A stretch of 64,000 bases of DNA, taken from Gemmataceae bacterium. Lineage in GTDB: Bacteria > Planctomycetota > Planctomycetia > Gemmatales > Gemmataceae. Below, piece by piece: positions 18,033 through 25,579 of this stretch. The notes beneath the pieces were generated by a model, which had not been told where the DNA came from, did not search any database, and was given only the letters and a program-made list of their open reading frames with translations. The stretch is from assembly GCA_901538445.1 (NCBI GenBank), contig LR594584.1:466572-530571 (forward strand), in the 5' to 3' direction. The position numbers and the translations under genes were made by a program. How positions within the stretch are numbered: the stretch's first letter is position 1; every line of letters starts with the position of its first letter.

Positions 18033-18060
18033 CCAGATGTTAAGAAAGATGAACATCTGG
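18033..18060. promoter_or_regulatory. 9-bp inverted repeat upstream of LysR gene, candidate operator
   Basis: CCAGATGTT (18033-18041) and AACATCTGG (18052-18060) are perfect reverse complements with a 10-base spacer, ending 17 bases before the LysR start and lying between two divergent genes. LysR proteins typically bind such dyads and control themselves and a divergent gene. Confidence 0.5.
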
Positions 18061-18077
18061 AAACTCCGCGTGCTCGC

Positions 18078-18989
18078 ATGAAAACTCTCCGGCTCGACCT
18101 GTTCGTCAACTACATCGCGGCCGCTCGGGCCGGGAGCCTGAGCCGCGCCGCGGGCGAGGCCGGGCTGTCCCGCACCGCCCTGTGGCAGCAGTTGCGGGGG
18201 CTGGAGCGGGCCTACGGGGCGACCCTGTTCCGGCGGAAGCGGTACGGGATCGAGCTGACCGTGGAGGGCGAGCAGTTCCTCTCGCTGGTGGAGCCGCTGG
18301 TGGCCGGGTTCCGGGCGCTGCCCGCGGCGTTCGACGAGTTGCGGCACGGGCGGGTGCCCGTTCTGCGGGTGGCGTGCCCGGACAGCATCGAGGAGAACGA
18401 GCTGGTGCCGGTGCTGGAGCGGTTCCGGGAGGAGCACCCGGGGGCCCGGGTCGAGGTGGTGGAAACGCCGTCCCGCGGGGTGCCGGGATTGGTCGCGGCG
18501 GGCGAGGCGAGTCTCGGGCTGGAGGTCGATCCGCCGGGGGCGTCCGCGGTCGGCACCCTGCGGTACGAGCGGCTGTACGACCGGCGGGTGTTCATCGCGC
18601 TGCGGGCGGACCACCCGCTCGCCGCGGGGCGGCTCACCCTCCGCGCGCTCGCCGGGGTCCCGTTCGCGACCGAGCCGATCGGGAGCCGGCTCCGCACCCG
18701 GCTCGAGCGGTCGTTCGAGGCGGCCCGGCTCGCGGAGCGGCTGCGGGTGGTGCTCGAGTCGTCGAGCGAGCGGGTGCTGCTGGGGGCGGTGGCCCGGGGG
18801 GAAACGGTGACGGCGATCAGTTGCCGCCGGAGCCCCCGCGCGCCCGACGGGGTCCGGGTGCGGGCCGCCGGGCACCTCTTCGGCCGGCTCCCGGTGTACC
18901 TGGTGTCGCGGCTGGGCCACCCCCCGGATCGGGTCGCCTCGGCGTTCGAGGCCATCCTGGTCCGGTGCCTGCGGGTGGGGTCCGGCTGA
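18078..18989 (+). CDS. LysR-family transcriptional regulator
   Basis: 303 residues. The N-terminal winged helix-turn-helix (LFVNYIAAARAGSLSRAAGEAGLSRTALWQQLRGLERAYGA, written here in parts: AARAGSLSRAAGEAGLS then RTALWQQLRGLE) is followed by a periplasmic-binding-protein-like effector domain (VLRVACPDSIEENELVPVLE, RRVFIALRADHPLA). The ATG at 18078 is chosen because it puts the helix-turn-helix at the usual position; an open frame reaches 17877 but the extra sequence is not LysR-like. It is divergent from the DUF1559 gene and preceded by a 9-bp dyad. The target and effector are unknown. Confidence 0.88.
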   Translation: MKTLRLDLFVNYIAAARAGSLSRAAGEAGLSRTALWQQLRGLERAYGATLFRRKRYGIELTVEGEQFLSLVEPLVAGFRALPAAFDELRHGRVPVLRVACPDSIEENELVPVLERFREEHPGARVEVVETPSRGVPGLVAAGEASLGLEVDPPGASAVGTLRYERLYDRRVFIALRADHPLAAGRLTLRALAGVPFATEPIGSRLRTRLERSFEAARLAERLRVVLESSSERVLLGAVARGETVTAISCRRSPRAPDGVRVRAAGHLFGRLPVYLVSRLGHPPDRVASAFEAILVRCLRVGSG

Positions 18990-19344
18990 GCGGGGGCCGA
19001 CCCCGGCTCGGGGGAACCGGGCAGCCCGGCGCGTCATGAGGAAGGGTGTCGCTCGACACGGTGCGTCACCTGGTTTCCCACTCCTTGTCGGCTGCCCGCC
19101 CCTCTTACGGAAAGCGCGGCCCTCCTTGGCCACTCGACAACAGCCCCCGTCCGCGTCCTCGACGGCGATGTGCCATCCGTTCCGGTACGTGGCGCCGCGG
19201 ACCCCGGCCGGGCCGGCGCGCTGGTTGAACGGTACGAACAGCGGGACCGCGTCGGGGTGGCGTGGGCGGCCGAGCGGGGCTAAACTGGCGTGCCCGAACA
19301 GGAACGGATGGAGCCGGAAACGCCCGCCGGTCAGGAGGGGTCCC
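18990..19344. other. Intergenic region, 355 bases
   Basis: No gene is clearly supported. A frame ending at TAA 19281-19283 gives a plausible peptide tail (VRVLDGDVPSVPVRG... ALVERYEQRDRVGVAWAAERG). It has no credible start or known family, so it may be the decayed 3' end of a lost gene. AGGAGGGG at 19333-19340 is the ribosome site of the rhodanese gene. Confidence 0.4.
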
Positions 19345-20232
19345 GTGACACGATTCGCTGCTCTCGCAACAGCCGCACTGCTCGCCTCAGCCGGTGGGGG
19401 CCAGGCCGGGGAGTACCCGCGACCGGACCTGCTGGTGGAACCGGCCGCCCTCGCCGGTCCCGACGCGCCGAAGGGGTTCGTGATCCTCGACGCACGGACC
19501 CGGGCGAAGTACGAGGCCGGTCACGTGCCGGGCGCGCGGTGGGTGGACCACGCGGAGTGGGCCGCGGGCTTCGGCGACGGCCGGGACGCGGCCGCGTGGT
19601 CGGAGCGGATCGGGGGGCTCGGGCTGACCGCCGACAGCCGCGTGGTCGTGTACGACGACAACCAGTCCAAGGACGCCGCCCGCATCTGGTGGGTGCTCCG
19701 GTACTGGGGTGTGGGGGACGCCCGCCTGCTCAACGGCGGCTGGGTCGGGTGGGAGAAGGGCAAGTACCCGACCGAGAAGGCCGAGGGCAAGTTCGCGTCC
19801 GGCGAGTTCAAGGCCGTCGCCGCGCCCGCGCGGCTGGCGACGAAGGACCTGCTCCTCAAGTCCCTCACGGGCGACAAGCTCCAGATCGTGGACGCCCGCT
19901 CGGAGGGCGAGTTCTGCGGCACCGACGCGATGAAAAACAAGCGGGCGGGCGCGATCCCCGGCGCGAAGCAACTGGAGTGGAGCGACCTGATCGAGAAGGA
20001 CTCGCACCGGTTCAGATCGCCGGCCGAGCTGGAAAAACTGTTCGCCGCCGCCGGGATCGAACTGGACCGCCCGACCGCCACCCACTGCCAGTCCGGGGGC
20101 CGGGCCGCGGTGATGGCCTACGGGCTGGAGCTGATGGGGGCGAAGGACGTGCGGAACTACTACAAGAGCTGGTCCGAGTGGGGGAACGCGGACGACACCC
20201 CCGTGGTCAAGCCGGGGCCGAAGAAGAAGTGA
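19345..20232 (+). CDS. Two-domain thiosulfate/3-mercaptopyruvate sulfurtransferase (rhodanese), exported
   Basis: 295 residues. Rhodaneses move a sulfane sulfur from thiosulfate or mercaptopyruvate onto cyanide or another thiol. Domain 1 (about 30-150) has FVILDARTRAKYEAGHVPGA. Domain 2 (about 170-290) has LQIVDARSEGEF and the active loop CQSGGR with the catalytic Cys248. The N-terminus (TRFAALATAALLASAGGGQAG) is a signal peptide. GTG 19345 is chosen because AGGAGGGG stands just before it and the signal peptide then starts cleanly. The last codons overlap (GTGA) the start of a chromate-transporter remnant. The CQSGGR loop lies between the usual rhodanese and mercaptopyruvate types, so the donor is uncertain. 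Confidence 0.9.
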   Translation: MTRFAALATAALLASAGGGQAGEYPRPDLLVEPAALAGPDAPKGFVILDARTRAKYEAGHVPGARWVDHAEWAAGFGDGRDAAAWSERIGGLGLTADSRVVVYDDNQSKDAARIWWVLRYWGVGDARLLNGGWVGWEKGKYPTEKAEGKFASGEFKAVAAPARLATKDLLLKSLTGDKLQIVDARSEGEFCGTDAMKNKRAGAIPGAKQLEWSDLIEKDSHRFRSPAELEKLFAAAGIELDRPTATHCQSGGRAAVMAYGLELMGAKDVRNYYKSWSEWGNADDTPVVKPGPKKK

Positions 20233-20616
20233 CCCGCGACCCCACCACACCGGCCCCGCGGCCGCCGCTCGCCACCGTGCGGGCGGTCGCCGCCCTGTTC
20301 CTCCGGCTCGGGGCGACCTCGCTCGGCGGCCCGGCGGCGCACGTCGCCCTGAGCGGTCGCGACCGTCGGGATCTCCTTCCCCGCGTTCGTGTTCGTGGCC
20401 GCGAGCATTCCGCTGGTGGGCCGGCTCCGCGCGTCGGCCCCGATCGGGGCGTTCCTCGACGGGGTGAACGCGGCGTCCCTGGCGCTCATGGCGGTCGCCG
20501 CGGCCCGGTACGACAAGGAGGGCACCACGCGGTTCTCCGACGGTACCGTGTACCGCCTCGTGGTGAAGAAGGACGACTCCAAGCCCCGCCCGCGGACCTT
20601 CGAACTCGACCCGTGA
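20229..20616 (+). pseudogene. Chromate transporter (ChrA-like) remnant with internal deletion
   Basis: From the GTG at 20229, overlapping the rhodanese stop, the frame reads VRAVAALFLRLGATSLGGPAAH, the N-terminus of a CHR-family chromate transporter. Around 20352-20356 the sense jumps to another frame reading AVATVGISFPAFVFVAAS, then PIGAFLDGVNAASLALMAV, the C-terminal end of the same family. About 300 residues in between are missing. After ALMAV the reading continues as AARYDKEGTTRFSDGTVYR to TGA at 20614-20616, which is not ChrA-like and may come from another lost gene. The product cannot be a working transporter. The GTGA overlap suggests the intact gene was once translationally coupled to the rhodanese. 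Confidence 0.75.
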
Positions 20617-20641
20617 CGGACGACCGGGTGCTGCGTCACCG

Positions 20642-21175
20642 TCAGAACTGCCACCACCTTTTGCGGCCGCGGCGGATCAACCGTTGCGCCGTCTCGACCA
20701 CTTCCGTCGCGGTTCGACACCTCGCGAGGCGACCGCTGACCATCAAGCGATTGCCGAAGATGAGGACATAGCTGTCCGGGATGTTGCTGACGCCGAGCCC
20801 CCAGCCGTCGAACTCGCGGAGCGTCGCCGTGATCGCGAGCAACCACCCGGCATGGAACGAGTCGTCACCGAGTAACTCCGCGTAGCAGTAGCGCTCGTTG
20901 TTGAGTTGGTCGTCGAGGATGAAGTAGGCCGGGTCTTGGTCGCCACGCTCCCAGAAGTCGCGGTCGCGGGCGAGCATCTGGTACGGGTCTTCGGCGTCCG
21001 CCACGATTTTGACCGCACCCATCGGTCCGGTCGGCCCGTACCTTCGGCACGTCGCCACGATGGCGTTGCGGACCGTGTGGTACACCTGCCACGGCAGGTC
21101 GCCACCAGGGTGCTCGTTCGGCACCCGCTTCGAGGCGAACGGGACAACTTCGAGGGAGTCCAGCCCGGAAGTCAC
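20642..21175 (-). CDS. Hypothetical protein, 177 residues
   Basis: No family recognised. The protein looks cytoplasmic, without signal or membrane segments: VYHTVRNAIVATCRRYGPTG, AYFILDDQLNNERYCYAELL, FDGWGLGVSNIPDSYVLIFG. The short basic and aromatic end is RRGRKRWWQF. It starts at 21175 inside the last codons of the upstream gene (ATGA overlap), so the two are translated as a coupled pair. Base composition is lower in GC than the flanking genes, which suggests recent acquisition. Possibilities such as a small immunity or accessory protein cannot be distinguished. Confidence 0.65.
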   Translation of the reverse strand: MTSGLDSLEVVPFASKRVPNEHPGGDLPWQVYHTVRNAIVATCRRYGPTGPMGAVKIVADAEDPYQMLARDRDFWERGDQDPAYFILDDQLNNERYCYAELLGDDSFHAGWLLAITATLREFDGWGLGVSNIPDSYVLIFGNRLMVSGRLARCRTATEVVETAQRLIRRGRKRWWQF

Positions 21176-21558
21176 TCTCCCCTACCCTGCGCTGCGAGCG
21201 CCCGAAATTCCTTTGATGGGTGCCAGGTAAGTTGCGACTGCAGAGCTTCCGGTACGCCCTCGTAAAACTCCAGCATAAGTGCTGCCTTCGCACCCCCGAG
21301 TTGGTGACACATTCTCGAAATGTGACACGGGAAGGCAAAGTTGATGAACGAGATGTCGTTCTCCACATACTCAGCATCGAGGATCGAGTTGTGGACATGG
21401 TGAAGGAAATTGGCTTCTTCCCAACCCACTTCGAACCAGCCTTGGAAGTTGAGTGCTTCTTCAGCCGACAGTCTCGCCCCTCTGCCGCACAAGAAGCGCA
21501 GATGAATCAGGCCGTCGTAGAGCAGCGCACAATATATTTCTTGTTTGCGGCTCGCCAT
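21172..21558 (-). CDS. Hypothetical protein, 128 residues
   Basis: No family recognised. The start is secure: a strong GGGAGGTGA Shine-Dalgarno stands five bases before the ATG at 21558. The sequence is acidic and aromatic (FQGWFEVGWEEANFLHHVHN, DISFINFAFPCHISRMCHQL), probably cytoplasmic. Its stop overlaps the start of the 177-residue gene by four bases. The pair is flanked by the ChrA remnant and the M48 protease, has relatively low GC, and together with the remnant may mark an insertion or deletion hot spot. Confidence 0.7.
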   Translation of the reverse strand: MASRKQEIYCALLYDGLIHLRFLCGRGARLSAEEALNFQGWFEVGWEEANFLHHVHNSILDAEYVENDISFINFAFPCHISRMCHQLGGAKAALMLEFYEGVPEALQSQLTWHPSKEFRALAAQGRGE

Positions 21559-21578
21559 CTTCTCACCTCCCTACTGTT

Positions 21579-23108
21579 TCACATCACCTGCATCAGTTCG
21601 TGCCAGCCGACGGCTTCGCCGAGGGCGTAGAGGAGCGCCGCGAGGCCGCCGAGCAGGGTCCAGCGCAGGAGGGTCACGGAGCGCTGGAAGCGGCGCTCGC
21701 GGGCCGGGTTGTCAATTAGCGAGAGGAGGAAGTTGACGCGGCGCGGCATCGTCGAGTGCTGCCACGCCCGCAGCCACCCGAGGAACCCGCGCACGAGTTG
21801 CACCAGCGAGCGGCGGCCGGCGGGCTCGTCCATCAGGTTCACTTGCCCCACCCGCTCCAGGGCGCGGGCGAACGTGCGGATGCCCGTCGGGCACAGGCCG
21901 CGGGCCCGCTCGGGGTACACCGTGCTCGCGTCGTGCCCCGTGCAGTTCGGGTCGCCGCACGACACCGCCCGGCACCCGTACACGTCGGCCTGCCGCTCGC
22001 ACCGCCGCGACAGGTAGCCGAACACCAGGAAAATGTAGGCCGCCAGCACCGCGACCGGCGGCAGAGCGACCCAGCCGTCCGCCCACTCGGGGAGCACCAC
22101 GCCGGCCGCCGCGAGCCGCTGGTCCAGGAGCACCAGCAGCGCCGCCAGTACCGTCATGCTCAGGCCGAGGAACGCCGCGTACAGCCAGATGTGCCCGTGC
22201 TTCGCGTGCCCGACCTCGTGGCCCAGCACCGCGTCGAGTTCGTCCGGCGGGAGGTCGTCGAGGATGCGGTCGGTGAATACGACGTACCGCACCCGCGGGA
22301 GCAGGCCGACGATGAGCGCGTTGGCGGCGGCCCCGTGCGTGGGCCACAGCAGGAAGTCGGCGCAGCGGAAGTGGAGCCGGGCCGCGAGCGCCTCGAGTCG
22401 CGCCCGGTGCGGCCCCGCGGGCATCGACTTCAACCCCAGCAGCGGCTTCATTAGCAGCGGCATGAACAGGACCAGCACCGGCACCACCGCGACCGAACCG
22501 ATGCGGTAGGCGTCGGTGCGCGTCAGTTCCGGGGCGAACCGCGCGAGCGTCTGCTGTGTGGTGAACAGCACCACCGGCAGCATCACGAGCAGCGCGAACT
22601 GGCGGAGCTGGTGGAACACGTACCCGCCGCGGGTCCAGAACGGCCGCGGCACCGGGCCGAAGGCGGTCGTCTGGTGGATCCGCCGCTCGGCGTCGTAGTA
22701 GATGGTCCACGCGGTGAGGAGGATGGCGAAGTACGGGGCCGGGACGAGCAGTTCGGCGAACGGCGCGAGCAGCGATTTGCCGGGACCCGGGCCGGGGACG
22801 ACCGCCGCCCGATGAACGTACCAGCCCCAGCCGAACGCGAGCACGCACGCGGCCGCGAGCCCGAGGTTCACGAACAGCAAGAGGCGGCGGAGCCGGGCGT
22901 ACCCTTCCATCACCTCGATCTTCCGCGACGGCGAGCCGCGGAGCGTGTGGACGACCCAGGTGCGGACCGCGAACGACAACAGCGCCGACAGCCCTACGGC
23001 GGCGACGGTGAGCCCGACGGCGGCCCGCTCGCCGCCGCCTACGAGCGGCTCGGGCCACGGGACCGGCATGCAGGCCGCGGTGAGCGCGAAGACGAGGAGG
23101 ATCGGCAT
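21579..23108 (-). CDS. M48-family membrane metalloprotease
   Basis: 509 residues, a multi-spanning membrane peptidase of the HtpX/Ste24 family. These are zinc proteases involved in membrane protein quality control or CAAX processing. The zinc site is HEVGH, in LDAVLGHEVGHAKHGHIWLY, and the third ligand region is CERQADVYGC. About seven hydrophobic segments are visible, for example 'VVPVLVLFMPLLMKPLLG' and 'PPVAVLAAYIFLVFGYL'. A cysteine-rich insert (CRAVSCGDPNC...LC) follows the ADVYG motif and is not typical of HtpX. ATG 23108 (MPILLVFAL) starts directly with the first membrane segment and is preferred to 23126. Confidence 0.88.
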   Translation of the reverse strand: MPILLVFALTAACMPVPWPEPLVGGGERAAVGLTVAAVGLSALLSFAVRTWVVHTLRGSPSRKIEVMEGYARLRRLLLFVNLGLAAACVLAFGWGWYVHRAAVVPGPGPGKSLLAPFAELLVPAPYFAILLTAWTIYYDAERRIHQTTAFGPVPRPFWTRGGYVFHQLRQFALLVMLPVVLFTTQQTLARFAPELTRTDAYRIGSVAVVPVLVLFMPLLMKPLLGLKSMPAGPHRARLEALAARLHFRCADFLLWPTHGAAANALIVGLLPRVRYVVFTDRILDDLPPDELDAVLGHEVGHAKHGHIWLYAAFLGLSMTVLAALLVLLDQRLAAAGVVLPEWADGWVALPPVAVLAAYIFLVFGYLSRRCERQADVYGCRAVSCGDPNCTGHDASTVYPERARGLCPTGIRTFARALERVGQVNLMDEPAGRRSLVQLVRGFLGWLRAWQHSTMPRRVNFLLSLIDNPARERRFQRSVTLLRWTLLGGLAALLYALGEAVGWHELMQVM

Positions 23109-23141
23109 ACGTTCAGTGTACGCCACGCGAGAAGGGCGAAC

Positions 23142-25277
23142 TCAGCCCCGGGCGGAGCGGGGCACGGCGGCGTAGCGGCCGCACGACTCGGGGCTCACGC
23201 GGGCGGCGAGCCACTCGGCGGCGCGGTCGGCGTCCCACCCGAACGATGCGTCGAAGCTCACCGCCGCGGTGAACGCCCCGCACCCGGTGCCGCACACCCG
23301 CTCGCGGACGCCCGGTTCCAGGTCGATCCAGGTGCCGTCGGGCCGGTCCGCGTCGGGCCAGCACGCGGTCGCACCGGCCGGGGTCGATTCCCAGCGGGCG
23401 GTGCCGAGCGGCCGCAGGAGCACCTCTCCGAGTTCGCGGAAGAGGAACGCCTTCGCACCGGCGACGTCGGCCGCGCCCGGGAACGCGACTTCGGCGAGCA
23501 CCGGCTCGTCCGCGGTGTCGAGGATGCGGAGTTCGACCTCGGGCCGGTCGATGAGTGCCTCCTGGGACAGGGTGCGGCGCTGCTCGGGGGCCACCCGCAC
23601 GAGCCGGAACACCAGGCGGTCGCGCTCCACGGCCCACGGCTCGCGGTCGAGCACCCGGGCGAGCCGGGCCGCGAACGGAACCTCGATCGGCCGGCCGTTG
23701 CGCCGCGGGCCGCTGCCGTTGTGCGCCGGCTTCGGCTCGTCGGGGTGGGCCGCGTCGCCGATGAGGACCCACCGCGTCGCGAGCCGCGCGAGCCGTACGA
23801 AGTCGTGCTCGCCCAGTTCCTCGGCCTGATCGAGAACGAGCAGGTCGAACGGCGCGCCCCCGTCGGGGCCGCGGCCGAACGCCGGATCGACGTGAACGCT
23901 CCCCGGGGTGCCGACGACGACCGGCACGCACTCGAGGTGGCGGCGGGCCGCGTCGGGGGCGGAACGCGCGGCGTCGGCGGCGCGCTCCTTGGCCCCGACC
24001 AGCGCGAGCGTCGCGGCGTACCGCGCGGCGGTCAGGTCGTCGGCGGCGAGGGACGTCACGCCGGCGGCGGTCGCAACGGACCACGCGGCGGAGCGGGCCT
24101 TCTCGGCCTCGGCGGTGCGCGCGGCGACCTCGGCCTCGATGCCGGTGCGGCGGGCGGCGACCTCGGCGAGCACCGCGGCTTCGAGTTCGGTCGCGTGTGC
24201 GGTCGCGGCGGCGGCGAGCTGCGCCCGGCGCTCGGCGGTGCCGGCGGCGATCGCGGCGAGGTCCGCTTCGAGCGCCTGGCCCTGCTTCTCGAGCTCGACC
24301 GGGTCGGGGCCGTGCTTGCCGCCGCCGAACAGCCGGCCGAGCAGCCCGGGCTTCTTCGCACCCGGGGCCGTCAACTCGGCGAGGTGCTGGCGGGCGACCG
24401 CGAGGGCGGCGTCCTTCTCGGACAGGGACGACTCGAGCGCGGCGACCTCGGCCGTGAGCCGGGCGGCGTCCTGCTCGTGCGCCGCGCGGCGGGCGGCGAG
24501 TTGCGCCGCGAACGGCGTATCGGTCTCGGCCCGGACGGCCGCCTCGACCGCGTCGAGCCGGGCGGCGCACGCGGCGACCTCGGCTTCGAGCGCGGCGACC
24601 GCCGCGACGCGCTCGGCGAGTTGTTCCAGGGCGGTCAGGCGGGCGTCGGCGGCGGCCACCGCCGCGACCGCGTCGCCCTTCAGCGCGTCGGCCTGCGCGG
24701 CGGAAACGGCGGTCGAGGTGACCTTCGAGGCGAGCGGCGACGGGCGGACCGGGTTCTCGTCGTCGGCCAGGGCGCGGACGACGCACGCCCCGTCGAGCCG
24801 GGCGAGCCGCTCGGCGATGCGGTCGGCCGCTGCCGGGCTGGGCGAGAGCACGAGGCACCGCCCGGCCGCGCACAGCCGGGACACGGCCGCGATGACCCGC
24901 TCGCGCACGGCGGCGTCCGGCGCGTGGGCCACGAACAGGTCGGGGCACGCGGCGGCGCGGCGGGCGGCGTGGGACTCGGCGGGGGACAGGTCGAGAGGCG
25001 GGCAACTCGCGACGGCGGCAAAGGCCGGCGGCTCCGTGCCGGGCGACAGCAGTCGCGCCAGCACGCCGCGGACGGGGTCGGCCGACGGGTCGTCGGTGGC
25101 CGGGGCGCGAACGGGCGGCCGTGGTGCAAGGGTCAGGGACATCGGCTGGGCATCGCCTCGCTGGGCAACTTCGGGGTGCGCGCTCGTGGTCACGGTCCGG
25201 CCGCCGGTTGCGGCGGCCCGTGCCCCCCCGGGGCGGGGGGGCGACCCGGCCGGGCCTGTCGGTTCCCGGTCGGTCAT
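23142..25277 (-). CDS. SF1 helicase-like coiled-coil protein lacking Walker A
   Basis: 711 residues in the longest frame; an internal ATG at 25142 (MSLTLAPRPP) may be the true start, since the first 45 residues are low-complexity. The order follows superfamily 1 AAA-type helicases. A motif Ia-like stretch (RCLVLSPSPAAADRIAERLA) comes first. A long Ala/Glu-rich coiled coil follows (about 190-420). Then come a Walker B-like FDLLVLDQAEEL and a motif III-like RWVLIGDAAHPDEPKP. Where GxGKT should be, the sequence is VAHAPDAAVRERVI, so nucleotide binding is probably lost. The coiled coil carries a GLLGRLFGGGKHG interruption. It lies 33 bases upstream of the M48 gene on the same strand. The function is unknown; a structural or regulatory role is more likely than unwinding. 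Confidence 0.6.
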   Translation of the reverse strand: MTDREPTGPAGSPPRPGGARAAATGGRTVTTSAHPEVAQRGDAQPMSLTLAPRPPVRAPATDDPSADPVRGVLARLLSPGTEPPAFAAVASCPPLDLSPAESHAARRAAACPDLFVAHAPDAAVRERVIAAVSRLCAAGRCLVLSPSPAAADRIAERLARLDGACVVRALADDENPVRPSPLASKVTSTAVSAAQADALKGDAVAAVAAADARLTALEQLAERVAAVAALEAEVAACAARLDAVEAAVRAETDTPFAAQLAARRAAHEQDAARLTAEVAALESSLSEKDAALAVARQHLAELTAPGAKKPGLLGRLFGGGKHGPDPVELEKQGQALEADLAAIAAGTAERRAQLAAAATAHATELEAAVLAEVAARRTGIEAEVAARTAEAEKARSAAWSVATAAGVTSLAADDLTAARYAATLALVGAKERAADAARSAPDAARRHLECVPVVVGTPGSVHVDPAFGRGPDGGAPFDLLVLDQAEELGEHDFVRLARLATRWVLIGDAAHPDEPKPAHNGSGPRRNGRPIEVPFAARLARVLDREPWAVERDRLVFRLVRVAPEQRRTLSQEALIDRPEVELRILDTADEPVLAEVAFPGAADVAGAKAFLFRELGEVLLRPLGTARWESTPAGATACWPDADRPDGTWIDLEPGVRERVCGTGCGAFTAAVSFDASFGWDADRAAEWLAARVSPESCGRYAAVPRSARG

Positions 25278-25579
25278 GCCCGCACCCCCGACAGCGGAGA
25301 GCGTTGCGGGTTCATCGGTTCTGGCTCACGGCATCGCCCCGACCGGTCCCTGCACTCGGACCCACGCGCGGGGGGAACGCCGGCCCCCGCGTGTGCTTGC
25401 GCCGCCCGCCGCGCGCGGCGGGGGCACCGGTCCGAACCTCCACGAGTATAGACGCCGCGCGGCAAGGAAGCTATCTCGCACTCAATTTTCACGGCACCGC
25501 CACAGGGCACCAAAACTCGAGGCGCGACCCTCGAAATCCGAACGTTCGCGGTGCGCGTCCCCGGCCCGCCCGCTCCCCG
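25278..25579. other. Intergenic region, 302 bases
   Basis: Between the stop of the transglutaminase-like gene and the start of the helicase-like gene, both on the minus strand. Read on the minus strand it contains a TATACT (about 25443-25448) that could serve as a -10 element. There is also a GC-rich palindromic patch (CCGCCGCGCGCGGCGG type) near 25408-25425. No gene is supported. Confidence 0.4.

Noticed and set aside
20229-20771. Reading the 20229 frame as a complete gene to 20771
   Set aside because: After about 20355 the frame has shadow composition, while the chromate-transporter C-terminus is in another frame.
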